DNA of 64,000 nt from Roridomyces roridus. Taxonomy: Eukaryota; Basidiomycota; Agaricomycetes; Agaricales; Mycenaceae. Below the pieces are notes generated by a model that saw nothing but the letters and a program-made list of their open reading frames with translations, was not told the origin of the DNA and searched no databases. A program made the position numbers and the translations under genes. This document shows, one piece after another, positions 34,236 through 44,948 of the stretch; positions within the stretch are counted from its first letter, which is position 1, and each line of letters starts with the position of its first letter. The stretch is from NCBI GenBank assembly GCA_029378245.1, contig JARKIF010000004.1, forward strand, positions 1,860,001 through 1,924,000, read 5' to 3'.

Positions 34236-36267
34236 ATGTCTTTCAACGACTTGCCTGATGAGCTCGTTCTCGAAACGTTCGGACCCTTGGATGGAGGAAC
34301 CTTGGCTCGACTATGTTGTGTGCGTAGCCATTCCGTCGGTCGTAACCGCAACTAACGGCCTCTGGAGGTTTCCCGGAGGTGCAGAGATATCATCCACGGA
34401 TGTACCCGACTCAAATACGCCGTGGAGTTGTGGGCGGATGGTATGGTCGCCTCATCCAAACGCCGAGCCAACAGCAGTTGGTTTACAGCTGTTCCACAAT
34501 TTCATGAGAAAAGTCACTTTTTTTGAGCACTAGCCGAGCGTGATCCAGTTTTTGATTACTGATAAGCCGCACCTTTTTTGTGCAGTGCTCCGGACAGACA
34601 CCTGTAGCCGAGGACTGCCGAGGCAGCGCCTGACGGTGCCGTCTTGGCGTGGTCGCCACAGCACCACAGCCGACGCTTCCCCGGGAGCAAATACTATATA
34701 AGGTGCACCTTATCACTGAATCAAAAATTCGATCAAGTTCGGCTAACGCACAAAAAAACGGACTTTTCTCAAGAAATAGTGGAACAGCTGTAAAAGCCCT
34801 TCTGGCCCGTCGAGCGGCATGGTCGAACGTGGATTTAATCACATCGGCAACAAAAACCTTCGAGTTCGACTCCTTTGCCTGCTCGCAGGAACTTGTACAT
34901 GGGGTCTATGCACAGCAGTTTTTCCATTACTTTACCGCCATACGAATTCCGTCTGCTGCCGATCCCTCTGCCTCGTTCTATCTGTGGCAGCGCGCAGACG
35001 TTGGGCTGGGAACACTTGACCTTGTTCAGTTCGCCATGGACCCTACTCAAGATCTCGTCGTCTTTTTATACAACGGCCAAGACGAAATTTCGAGGCTCGT
35101 CTGCCGAAGGTTGTCCTCGTTGCAGCCACATCCCTTCGCTGCTGTAGCCTTGCTGGCATTTCCGAACCCTTGGACTCTGTGCCATTTCGCTATGGAAATT
35201 GCGGACGACATCATTGCTATCTTCCCGCAAACTTGCCGCCTTCGACTTGTGTTGTACGATTGGCGTCGAGGAAACATCATCCATGTGAGTATCTCGAGCC
35301 CGATCCGGTTTCATGCTGATACATTCTCAGGACGTTCACTTCGAGCCGCATATTGCCTCTTTCCATTTCTTAACCCCGCGTGTATTTGTTCTCGCTAGCA
35401 GACAGGACTCGGGCTCGATCGAAATCTGGTCACTAGGAGACGACGAGCCAATTCAACCGGTGCATGTAGCGACCCTCCAGCTCCCCAGCATCGTCGGTGG
35501 TGGAGCTGCAATGCTCCGCCACGTCGACATTTACAGCAATCCTTTCCTCGCATATCCGACTGCGGGCAAACCATGGTCCAAGTCGAATGAAAGGCGGCTA
35601 TGTGCCTTCTGTTTGCGCTACCGGGTGGGCGAAGACAATAATGATTGGCTTTACGATCTATTCGTGCATAGTCGCTATCTTCTCACCTATGCGGCGCGGC
35701 CAGGGAATCAGCTGGAGACGGTTGCCTGGGATAGCTGGGGTCCTCAGCATTCGCGTATGTTGGTGCGCGAGATTTGGCAGATGTTTCGCGACATGTTCAG
35801 GTGCGTTCTGAGCTGGTTTCTTTCTTCGCATTTGGTCGATTAATCAACTTGTTCAATACCTAGATCCCTGCACGGCGAGCGCGTTCTCTGGCCTGAGGAC
35901 GTCGAGGATGGCGCCCGTGTTTTGACGATCCTCGATTTCAGTCCGAGTGCTCGTCGGGACGGTGACTTCGAACTGTGTCAAGAACCGACTAGAATTGTTG
36001 AAAACGAGTTGTTCCACCCCGATGTGATCACTTGCCTGCCGTACCGTCGGACGCAATGCATCGGCCTCGTTGACGATGAATCCGATGATGAGGCGGCTGA
36101 AGATGACGATGAAGAGTTCAAGAGGCTGAGGACATGCTTCTTGATTGACGAAGACCACATCGTTGAGGTTAATGCTATACGTGTACGTGTCTCTGTCTTT
36201 GCTCCGATTGTTCCCCGCTGAGGCATGCTTTTAGTTGAGTCGGGTAGTGGTTCATACGATCTCATGA
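34236..36267 (+). pseudogene. F-box gene (second type) interrupted by a MITE in its second exon
   Basis: Exon 1 (34236-34319) encodes MSFNDLPDELVLETFG, a canonical N-terminal F-box. The intron is 34320-34367, and exon 2 continues with VSRRCRDIIHGCTRLKYAVE. Exons 35331-35800, 35864-36182 and 36235-36267 complete a protein with FAMDPTQDLVVFLYN and SGSIEIWSLG, typical of an agaric F-box family with WD-like C-terminal parts. A 305-bp MITE lies in exon 2 at 34486-34790. Taking out the element plus one TA leaves one base too many for the frame, so there is at least one further change. All other frame joins are open, so the break is probably young. Confidence 0.75.
34486..34790. mobile_element. 305-bp MITE, CAGCTGTTCCAC family, TA target site
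   Basis: Terminal inverted repeats of about 95 bp (imperfect) begin cagctgttccac at both ends and are flanked by TA (34484-34485 and 34791-34792). It sits inside an F-box exon. The arms also contain gtgcaccttatatag and its partner ggtgcggcttatcag-like sequence, and the centre carries ggcgtggtcgccacagcacc. A longer relative of the same family is at 10601-11740. Confidence 0.85.
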
Positions 36268-36617
36268 TAGAGCCAAAAAAAAATGATTCACATCGGTTAA
36301 TCGACTCATCCTCGCCTATTGTCGTTTGAAGAGCTCACTCCTCTCTATCACTTCCTTCATAAGTACCCTCCTCGTGCTCGATTTCACCCAGTACATCGCC
36401 ACGAATCAAGTTTTGAATGCTCGTTGATAAATAAGCGAGCAACCCGTAGTACCAAAAAATTCGATATCATTCGTCTCGATGGAATTGGCGGGGAGGAATC
36501 TGGCACTGGAATTTCTCGAGCGCCAGGTTCTGTTCATGGAAAGAAGCCGTCTAGGCTGACCATCACTTCGGCATCTCCCGAGTATCAACCTGTCTCTTCT
36601 GTGTGTGCGACCTTGGA
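36268..36617. other. Intergenic region
   Basis: About 350 bp between the interrupted F-box gene and the next gene. It holds a run of nine A at 36275-36283 and no recognisable element. Confidence 0.4.
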
Positions 36618-38288
36618 ATGGACCACGACGCGCCGCAAGAGTCGTCGAGCCCAGAACATAGCCATTCCTCCTCCTCCACTCATTTCCAATCCCAATCGCC
36701 CATATCGCAAGCCGGGAGCTCTCCCAGCTCGTGCTTTTCCACTTCCTCCTCCCGCGATTCCTCTCAATCCTGCTCCTCCTCCTCTTTCGTTGCTTCCTTA
36801 CCCACAGCCTACTCCATGGCCACCGACCTAGGCGGCCCATCGCGTAAACGGGTCCGCGGTGCCTCGAGCGACGAGCTTCCCCCGTGGGAATGCGACCCCA
36901 CCTCCCGCGGCGTGGTGCACCCTTCTGGGTGTAGTCTCTGCCGCCCATACATATCCCACGTCTCCGAGGCTAAAGCAGCCCACAGCACTTCCATAGAGCG
37001 CGCCTTCAAGGATCTGAATGACCAACTCGACACGTACTTTTTCGATGGTGTGGCAGAGGGCCGGAGACGGCAGAAGGCAGACGACGCAGATCGACTCCGA
37101 GAACTCGAGAGGGCTGTGAGTCGTCTGCGACTAGAGCGCGAGGGCAGCGAGCAACAGCTATCCGTCGTCAAAGATCAACTGCGTCTAGTGCAGTCTGAAT
37201 ACGCTGCTCTCCGAACACGTCTCGAGCCCAGCGATGAGATACTAGTTGAGCCTCGCGAAACCCCATCCGTTGACCCTGCGATACCTTTCATCTTTCCATC
37301 CCTTTCGTCGTCCAAGCCAGAGCCTATTCCTACGTCTAAATCCGAGGCCACTGTGCCCACTTTCCCCCTCCCGCCGCGTCCAACCGTCGAGGTCATAGCT
37401 TCCTCCGGTGCTGCCCCTCGTTCCGAAAGTCTACGCGCAACCCCGAGCCAACACGGCCACTCTTCATCGCACTGGGCGCGAGGCCCCAAGACGTTGCGTC
37501 AGCTGCAGCAGCTGATGAACAAGGCCCACCAGCCCAGGAATGATGACGCCCTCGCCAGAGTCAAGCTCCTCTGTGCGGAAGCACACCAGATACCACGCGA
37601 GCAGAAGAACGATCTGCAGCGGTACATTCTCTCCAACTGGCGCAACCCCGATGCATCTTCCATGCAGCCACCTCCACTTCCACCCCCTCCTCCTCCACCA
37701 CCGCCTGCACCACTCCTCCTCCTGGGCCCACGGGCCAACAACCCGCGGATGGAGGACCCTGTCGAGGTCTGGCATGCATACCTCACGACGCACCAAGGCT
37801 CCTGGCCACGTGGTGTCCGCCGAAAAGCGGACGGCTCTCCCCATCTCTCGGATCTCAAAGCAAGTCGGACCGTCGCCCGTCTACGCCCAGCGATTGGGGA
37901 ACGTGGCGACACGACGCTGCGCACCGAGTTCATGGCGTGTGCCGTGCAGGTCTTTGCCTCGCCCGGGATGTACCGTGATTTACTTCGGCGGAATTCAGTG
38001 CAGATTGCACCTGTGGTGGATTACCAGCCGTATCGGGCGACGCAGTTTAGTGTGACTGCAGTGGAGGTTGTGAGGCATTTTGCGGCGGCGGGGGTGTCGG
38101 TGGACGAGGCGGTGGCAGAGCTTGAGCCGTGGGCGCAGGAGTATCAGGCGCAGTCGGCTATGGTTTTCCCTGCAGGCGGAAGTGGGAGTGCGAGTGCTAG
38201 TGCTAGTGCTGGCGGCCATCATTCAAAGAAGGCTAGTCGTTCGCGTTCGCGTCAGCATGATTTTGAAGATCGGTTCGGGTGGAGATGA
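36618..38288 (+). CDS. Uncharacterised 556-aa protein, coiled coil plus conserved C-terminal domain
   Basis: Single exon from the ATG at 36618 (the longer open frame upstream begins with GTG). A Ser-rich start is followed by SRKRVRGASSDELPPWEC, then a coiled coil at about 130-190 (DADRLRELERAVSRLRLERE) and a Pro-rich linker that includes nine consecutive prolines. A block then reads VEVWHAYLTTHQGSWPRGVR and later ASRTVARLRPAIGER. I have seen such a WPRGVR-type block in agaric hypothetical proteins, but no function is attached to it. The tail is Ser/Ala-rich, then RSRSRQHDFEDRFG. Expression and role are unknown. Confidence 0.7.
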   Translation: MDHDAPQESSSPEHSHSSSSTHFQSQSPISQAGSSPSSCFSTSSSRDSSQSCSSSSFVASLPTAYSMATDLGGPSRKRVRGASSDELPPWECDPTSRGVVHPSGCSLCRPYISHVSEAKAAHSTSIERAFKDLNDQLDTYFFDGVAEGRRRQKADDADRLRELERAVSRLRLEREGSEQQLSVVKDQLRLVQSEYAALRTRLEPSDEILVEPRETPSVDPAIPFIFPSLSSSKPEPIPTSKSEATVPTFPLPPRPTVEVIASSGAAPRSESLRATPSQHGHSSSHWARGPKTLRQLQQLMNKAHQPRNDDALARVKLLCAEAHQIPREQKNDLQRYILSNWRNPDASSMQPPPLPPPPPPPPPAPLLLLGPRANNPRMEDPVEVWHAYLTTHQGSWPRGVRRKADGSPHLSDLKASRTVARLRPAIGERGDTTLRTEFMACAVQVFASPGMYRDLLRRNSVQIAPVVDYQPYRATQFSVTAVEVVRHFAAAGVSVDEAVAELEPWAQEYQAQSAMVFPAGGSGSASASASAGGHHSKKASRSRSRQHDFEDRFGWR

Positions 38289-38721
38289 AGAGAGAGTGGT
38301 TTGTGATGTCTTTTTAGCCTCGGTTACAGCAGCAGCAGTCAGCAGAATATGTGTCCCATTATTCGAATTGTATACGAGTGTAGTTTGTAGTTCCTGTATT
38401 TTCTTGTCCGTATGTAGTTCCCCGATAATCGAAACAACGACCGCGCAATCTACATCCTCATCCGGTCACTGAGGTTCCCCGCAACCTCGCGGAAATGCCC
38501 AACAATGCCACTGTATGCTGTCCGTGGTTGCGAGCGGCATCCTGTTCCCGCCTAATATCATCTGGACTCTGGTCGACGTCATAGCCGTACGCGGGCTCTG
38601 GTTCCCAGTCTGCATCATCTGAGCTCTGGCGTCCCGGACGACCCGGGCAAACGCTCTCTCCCTCAGCATCAGATGAACATGACCCAGCTCGATGCCTCGG
38701 AGGTGAAGATTTGAAGGAGGA
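38289..38721. other. Intergenic, convergent 3' flanks
   Basis: About 430 bp between two convergent genes. Nothing recognisable. Confidence 0.4.
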
Positions 38722-39237
38722 TCAAGGCGTGCGCCGGCGTTTGACTTGTAGTTGTGCAGGTTCGAATTCGTGTGGATCGCAACTAACCCGCTTGCGCTTT
38801 CCTGCCCTTGGTGGCAAGGCGGAGTCGCAAATAGAGGGAGCTCCACGGTCGACAGCATTCGCACGGTTGGGTTGACGGCTCGGATCCCTCTCAACCACCA
38901 ACGCGATGAGCGAGAGCGCGTCGAAATCCATCGTCATCGTCAGCGCTACAAGAAGTTCCTCGTCGTCAGCCAGGCAGAACACAAGTGTTAATTGAGAACA
39001 CGCACTACTCTTTCGTTTACACGAACGACGTCCATTGTTTATATCTTGGAAAACGACTGGAGAACAACTTGGCTCCCAGTCCATCGAGTCAATAACGCCT
39101 TCTTCTTCTTCTGCTTCCTCTAATATCGCAGGGAGGTTTGACGTCACCCGCCTCCTCCGAGTCTTGCCTTGGTTGCTCGTAGATGGCTTTGGGAACGCCG
39201 CATCGGCGCAACGCACGAGTGGCACGACGGAGAGCAT
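38722..39237 (-). CDS. Small uncharacterised basic/acidic protein (171 aa)
   Basis: Single open frame from an ATG at 39237 (MLSVVPLVRCADAAFPKPS). It has an acidic patch EEAEEEEGVIDSMDWEP and two basic clusters (KRKR and a KRRRTP end), suggesting a nuclear protein. A pyrimidine tract (cttt repeated four times on this strand) lies just upstream, as in many fungal promoters. No family recognised. It could also be a chance frame, so confidence is moderate. Confidence 0.45.
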   Translation of the reverse strand: MLSVVPLVRCADAAFPKPSTSNQGKTRRRRVTSNLPAILEEAEEEEGVIDSMDWEPSCSPVVFQDINNGRRSCKRKSSACSQLTLVFCLADDEELLVALTMTMDFDALSLIALVVERDPSRQPNRANAVDRGAPSICDSALPPRAGKRKRVSCDPHEFEPAQLQVKRRRTP

Positions 39238-40041
39238 GGTTGGAGGAAAGAAAGAAAGAAAGAGTTATTTGTTGTGGTCCGTGGAGTGAACACAACGTAT
39301 TTGATTTGCTCTGACGACACGTTGTTCGGGCGCTGTAAGGGCAAGGGTACTATACGCCAAAACCAAGACAGCACCAAATCAGCGTGGCTCAGGATTTTCA
39401 TCGATTAGAATGAGGAGTGCCACATTGCCGGGACTGTTGCGACTGTTGGAGCAAGAGGGGAAGGCACTAGTGGAGGCAGATGACTGATTTCGCGGTGGCA
39501 AAGTCCTTGAAGGGTCTAGTCGAGCAGCTGGCTGGGCCGGGTCGATGTTTCATCCCTGCAGGTTGCGCTTCAAGTTGGGACATCCGACATGTGCAAGCGC
39601 AGAGACAAGGGTAAGATCTCCGATCTCGCCAGTCAACTTGGGTCGGATCTGAGGGAAAGTACTGCATGGGTTCGGCAGGTCCGGTCGAAGTAGGTGAGAA
39701 ACTGGCTGAGCGGCAGTAAAATCGGATTCGGAGCACATGGAGGAGAGAGGCAAGAGTAGGTATTAGGTAAACAATACGGATTGATGCGCTGATGGCGGGC
39801 CGCCGCGCGCGTCACAAGAAGTTCAAGTTCAAGTTCAATCAACTTCGGACGTTTTGAATTACATATCGCCATGCAAGGTCGAAAAGAAGTCCTCTACCAA
39901 AGTAGATCCGCCATAGGAGAGCGTTTCAATCGCGAAATTCGAATCAACCGTTGAGGGATTGAGGAAGCTCAAGACAGGACCTCACTGAACCAAATCATAT
40001 TCGCACTAAATATCCAAAACTGATCCACCAAGACATCCAAC
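39238..40041. other. Intergenic region
   Basis: About 800 bp. It holds a short gaaa microsatellite at about 39245-39263 and several short open frames without support. Confidence 0.4.
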
Positions 40042-41630
40042 TCAGTCATCGATCACCGCATAATTGGACAGCGCCGTGCTCAACGACCCATAAATCGTGG
40101 AACTCTTGTTCAAAAAGACCCCAACGACCACCGGCTCGTTCTAAAATAAGTAAGTCCCATGAGTGAGAACCGCGGCAACAAATCGTTTAAAACCTCAACT
40201 TACCACATCCGGGGCACCCAGAACCAACCACTCGTGAATCGAGCTCGAATCATTGGCAACGCTCTGCCAGACCAGGTCGAAAAGCTGAACCGACGCAGCG
40301 GTAGCGACGATGTCCTGCGTTACAGTTTGGTCGAGGAGGTTTTGAGTCGAGTTGATGAGACTGAGGTCATTTAGCAGGACTTGTTTTTGGTTTTGCAGTC
40401 TGTCGAGCATCGCCTGTTCGACTGCCGAGTTTTTTCGTGAGACGATACATGTCCAAGGAAGAAAGAAAACGAACCGGAAAACGCGATTTCGAGTCCAATT
40501 TCCGTGCCGGCAATGATCCCCGCAGCGATGGCCGCGCCAATCTGAGCATTCGAATTCGTGAACTCGAATTGGTGCGAAAATGAACGCAGTCACTGACCAC
40601 AATGAACGGAGCGGCCTCTGGGAGGAAAGCGATAGCTATCGGTGTCGCGAGGACAATTCCTCCCGCCGCTATGCCGAGGGCTTGCATCTATAGACGTTGA
40701 GAGATTGGAGTGCAAAACAAGGAGAATGCGCAACCGAGATGGTGAGTTTTGCCATCTCGCCCTGGATGTTGAGGATTTGCTTGGGAAAAAGTCATCAACA
40801 AATGGCAATGCGCTGGTAGAGGCGCGTACAGTGTTGAGGTTATCAATGGTTGCATTCTCCGCACTGGCTCGAGCGTTTGCAAAGTTTGCGAAATCGGCTG
40901 TGAACGCGTCCATGTCGCTGGCAAGGTCCTTGAACAGGGTGGCAAAGGTGTCTGAGCTGTTCTGGAACCCGGTAGCTTGCTGCAAGGACGGTTGAGCAAA
41001 AAGTATACATTGAAGCAAGGGACTCAACTCACGTCGATGAACGACTGGATAATTTCCTGTCTGGTTTCTAGATCAAGGGTGTTGTCGGTGACTAGCTGTA
41101 GCGCTGCGGTGTCGAATGCTAGAACAATGTTGATATTAGGATTGGCTTCAAGGTAGAGATAATCCACCGACCGTCTGCATACGTCGCCACGTCGCTGGCA
41201 AAATTCTTGGATTGTTGCAAAATGGTGTTGAATCTCTGCAACACAGTGAGTGGTTTCCACATTCAATGATGAAGGAAAGTCTGACATCGCGGAATCCCAA
41301 CCACGTCGGCTCAAACGTCTCGCTCTGAAGGTGTAGATTATCGATTTCGAGAAGCTGTGCCGCGATCTTGGTGAAGTTTTGCGAGATTCCAACAGCGGCG
41401 GCAGCGGCATTGTTGACATCCTGAGCCAGCATGTCCTGCGCCGCGGGGGTCTGCGCCATCGTCGTCATCGCGACGGAGAAACTGAGCTGCTGCGCTGGGG
41501 TGAGCGGGGGGGTCGTTGGGACGGTCATCTGCGCTCGGGAGAGGAGCCTTTTGGTTATGGTGAGTCTAGTTCAGTGGAAGAAAAGTCGCGCGTACGCAAA
41601 ACACGCCAAGACGATTGGAAGAAAAATCAT
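40042..41630 (-). CDS. Toxin-like copy C: secreted helical pore-former-like protein
   Basis: Same layout as copies B and D. The signal-peptide exon is 41596-41630 (MIFLPIVLACFA), the second exon starts at 41547 with the SRAQMTVP block, the hydrophobic exon lies near 40590-40690 (AAGGIVLATPIAIAFLP), and the Asn/Thr-rich helical exon is at 40205-40435. The stop is at 40042-40044. No frame break was seen. It lies head to head with copy D across about 1 kb and forms one arm of an inverted duplication. The pore-former reading rests on helical bundles plus one hydrophobic hairpin; a carrier or structural secreted protein is the alternative. Confidence 0.7.
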
Positions 41631-41700
41631 GTCTGTAACACGTTTGCTTGGAGAGCTCGAGATGGGCAAGTCTGCTGAGAGAGGGAGTGAACCGAGACCC

Positions 41701-41708
41701 TTTATATA
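41701..41708 (-). promoter_or_regulatory. TATA box of toxin-like copy C
   Basis: Minus-strand tatataaa about 70 bp upstream of the start codon. Confidence 0.6.
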
Positions 41709-41832
41709 CGCGCGCATTGGCTCGGTGAGCATCCAATCCATGGATTACTTTGACCCGAAGCTGCCGGTGTCAGGAGGCATTGCGGCTAAGACACGCTGGC
41801 CCGGGGTAGTAGTTTGTTCCTCGTCTTCTGAG

Positions 41833-42425
41833 CGAAGCTTCGTCTACTTCTGGAGAGCTTGGTTCACTGAGGCGGGAAAAGGCCCAGGATCCGTGTGACA
41901 GACCTGGACGAAGTTCTAGTCCCAATCGGCAAGGGATTCCGACGTTGCAGTTCAATATCGGAGCCCTTGCTTGTTCCCTTTCTCTGTTGTTTCTCTCCGG
42001 AGCAGAGAAGGGGGGTGAAATATATCCAAAGTGATGCCCAGAAGTCCCAGCGTGCCTAGCTTCCTCTTCTGAGAGGCTTGCTCGCTAACAAGCCGTTGTG
42101 TATTAGTAACGGAAAAGAAAGGACGAGTCTGATAATCATCTAAGTCTGAATTTATCTGACAATCATCTGACTTTGATTATCAGACAATCATCTCTGTTGT
42201 GATCACTTTCCAGGCACGTTCTTTCACTCTTTCCTCGTTCAGAGTCCTTCGGACCTTCTCTGCTCCGCAGAGTAGGGGAACAAGCAAGGACCGACTGGAA
42301 CATCTGAATCGGAATACCTTTCCTGGTTGGGATTAGAACTTCTTCCAGCTGTCTCACCGACTCTCACGGATCTTTCAAAGATTTGCCTTCTCAGTGAACC
42401 TGAAGGACGACGCTTCGCTCAACAC
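41833..42425. repeat. Inverted duplication between toxin-like copies C and D, with central hairpin
   Basis: 41833-42010 recurs in reverse complement at about 42255-42425. Examples are ccttgcttgttccc with cggagcagagaagg, and gaagttctagtcccaatcgg versus its counterpart. In the centre gtctgataatc (42127-42137) pairs perfectly with gattatcagac (42175-42185), and gacaatcatct is directly repeated beside it. Together with the genes, the mirrored arms span roughly 2 kb each. The stretch also serves as the shared upstream region of both genes. Confidence 0.75.
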
Positions 42426-42581
42426 TCATTGGAATGCGAACTTTTCGGAACTTCCTAGCGTGCCTTGCCCCTGCTCTTGATGTCGCGCACCTCAAAGTTT
42501 CCGTTATTGGATGCTCAATCTGGTGTATTTCAAGACTCAAATGTTCACTTCCGTGTGTGCGCGGGCCATGTAAATCTGGCA

Positions 42582-42589
42582 TATATACT
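42582..42589 (+). promoter_or_regulatory. TATA box of toxin-like copy D
   Basis: atatatac at about 42581-42588, some 60 bp upstream of the start codon, in the same place as in the other three copies. Confidence 0.55.
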
Positions 42590-42644
42590 AGAGCGCTTTG
42601 CCCCAATCTAGACAGCTTTCCCATCTATCCAAGATCATACAGAC

Positions 42645-44215
42645 ATGATAATTCTCCCAGTCGTCTTGGCGTCATTTGCGTACGCGCGACTTTTCTTCTA
42701 CTAAACTCGACTCATCGTCACCAAAAGGCTCTTCTCCCGAGCACAGATGACTGTTCCAGTGATTCCCCCGCTCACCAAAGGGCAGCAGCTCGCTTTCTCC
42801 ATCGCGATGACCGAAATGTCGCAGACGCCCGCGGCACAGGACATGCTTGCCCAGGATGTCAACAACGCTGTTGCCGCCGCTGCTGCAATCTCGCAGAACT
42901 TCACCAGGATAGCGGCACAGCTTGTCGAAGTTGACAATCTCCACCTTCAGAACCAGACGTTTGAGCCAACGTGGTCGGGATTCCGCGATGTAAGGCTTTT
43001 GATCACGGTGGAAACGACTCACTTTACATGTGTTGCAGAGATTCAACACCATTTTACAACAATCCAAGAATTTTGCCGGCGAAGTGGCGACGTATGCAGC
43101 CGGTCGATGGATAATCTCTACCTTACAGCCCAGTCTCATCTCCTTGTAGCATTCGACGCCGAAGCGTTGGGGATCGTCACCAACACCAGCCTGGATCTTG
43201 AAACCAGACAGGAAGCCATCAAGTTGTTCATTGACGTGAGTTGAAGTTGAGCGCCATTGTATGCCCCTTGCTCAACCGTTCGTGCAGCAAGCTACCGCGT
43301 TCCAGAGCAGCTCGGACAGCTTTGCCACCATGTTCAAGGACTTGGCCAGCGACATGGACGCGTTCACTGGGAATTTTGCAAACTTTGCCAGCGGTCGAAC
43401 CACCGCGGATAATGCGACCATTGATAACCTCAACATCGTACGTGCCTTCACAGGTGAATTTTCCTTTCATATTGATGACATTTGTTTCCAAGCAAATTAC
43501 CAAGATGCAGGGCCAAATGGAACAACTCTCCGACTCGGTTGCGTATCCTCCTTGTTGTAATCTCAAATCCCTCAATCTCAATGTTCATAGATGCTTGGCC
43601 TCGGCGTAGCGGCGGGAGGAGTTGTCATCGCGACTCCGATAGCTATCGGTTTCTTTCCCGTGTTCGCTCCGTTCATTGTGGTTAGTCGCCGCGCTCATTG
43701 TTCATACCATCCCCAGTTACAAATATTCAGATTGGAGCAGCCATCCTCGAGGGGCTAATCGCTGCCGCGGAAGTTGGACTTGAAATCGCCTTTTCCGGTT
43801 CGTTTTCCTTGTTCCTCGGACATGGACATCAACTCACAAAAAACTTGGCAGTCGAACAGGCGATGGTCGACACGCTGCAAAGCGAAAAACAAACCCTGCT
43901 CGATGAGATCAGTCTCATCAACTCGACGCAAAACCTCCTCAACCAAATGGTCACGCAGAACATCGTCTCTACCGCTAGTTCGGTTCAGCTTTTCGGTATG
44001 GTCTGGCAAGGCGTTGCGAATGATTCGAGCTCGATTCACGAGTGGTTGGTTTTGGGTGCCCCGGATGCGGCAAGTGTTCAACGCTGCGTCTTGCAACCCA
44101 TCACTGATGCCCATGACTTTAGGACATGCCTGAAGTCATTGGGGTCTTTGTGAGCCAGAGTGTCAGCATCTATCGGTCGTTGGCCGGGGCGCTGGCCACC
44201 TATGCGGTATCATAA
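42645..44215 (+). CDS. Toxin-like copy D: secreted helical pore-former-like protein, best-resolved copy
   Basis: Ten exons (42645-42679, 42728-42989, 43039-43102, 43150-43235, 43288-43437, 43493-43537, 43591-43680, 43731-43797, 43852-44069, 44123-44215) join in frame to 369 aa. A signal peptide (MIILPVVLASFA) leads into a nearly all-helical protein. Exon 7 is a hydrophobic segment (VAAGGVVIATPIAIGFFP) and exon 8 a Gly/Ala-rich one, together resembling the membrane-inserting hairpin of alpha-pore-forming toxins (ClyA, HBL/Nhe, Xax type). Helices on both sides could form the bundle. The last intron (44070-44122) begins with GC; the other copies have GT there. Target, partner and activity are unknown. 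A related family of secreted helical proteins without pore activity is the alternative. Confidence 0.75.
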
Positions 44216-44258
44216 TTGATGACTGAGACTGTACAGAGAGAGAGAGAAGGAACGGAGT

Positions 44259-44948
44259 TCACAGGACAGTATTTCCGTCCTGTCTTGACCTCCTCAAACG
44301 TTCCACAAATATAAACGTGACCTGAAAAGCAAATGAATCTACCATCCATCTCCAGAAAAACGAACCGACCATAATTTCATCGACCATATGTTCATAGGGC
44401 GGGAATATCTCAAGATACGGATCCCGCTTCTTGGAAAGCAGCCCGACGCTCTTGCATCCGTACTCTGCCACCAAAGTGTCAGAGCCGTCGTTTAGCTTCA
44501 ACTGTGTTCGTTCAAGATCAAATGTCCAGCCAAAACAAGTCGGACGCACCCTGCTATACTGATAGCTCCCCACCCACTTGTACTCTTTCCCATCCTGCGC
44601 GGTGAAGATCCGCGAAGGATAACCATACCACGGCACGCCCTCCGGCTTGGTAAAGAACGTCTCCGGATCAATCTCCTTGCCCCCAAAGCGCATAAGACTC
44701 GGTTTGCGGATATACCACGCAATTTCAGCGAGGTGGCCAAACCGCGCGCTCGTTGTCGCACTCGACGAGCTATGATCCGACTCCGAGCCCGAATTGCGCC
44801 GCGGAATGTCAGTGTCGATGCGCCGAGTTATGGTCGAGATGACTTCGTGTACTTTGATCGGCGAGCGGACTTTGTATTGGATGATTCCAGTCTCGGCGTC
44901 CTTGTAGGTAGCGTTGATGGGCTTGGGGGAGGAGATGGTGAAGCGCAT
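44259..44948 (-). CDS. DUF6593-type protein
   Basis: Small protein of a basidiomycete-specific family without known function. From the ATG at 44948 the order is MRFTISSPKPINATY, a Ser-rich linker, IAEIAWYIRKPSLMRFGGKE, the SRIFTAQDGKEYKWVG core and YLEIFPPYEHMVDEI, which is the usual family pattern. An in-frame 48-nt intron (44322-44369, gtcggt to cag) is likely, because removing it brings EIM next to VTFIFVERLR as expected for family C-termini. That gives about 213 aa. Confidence 0.75.
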   Translation of the reverse strand: MRFTISSPKPINATYKDAETGIIQYKVRSPIKVHEVISTITRRIDTDIPRRNSGSESDHSSSSATTSARFGHLAEIAWYIRKPSLMRFGGKEIDPETFFTKPEGVPWYGYPSRIFTAQDGKEYKWVGSYQYSRVRPTCFGWTFDLERTQLKLNDGSDTLVAEYGCKSVGLLSKKRDPYLEIFPPYEHMVDEIMVGSFFWRWMVDSFAFQVTFIFVERLRRSRQDGNTVL

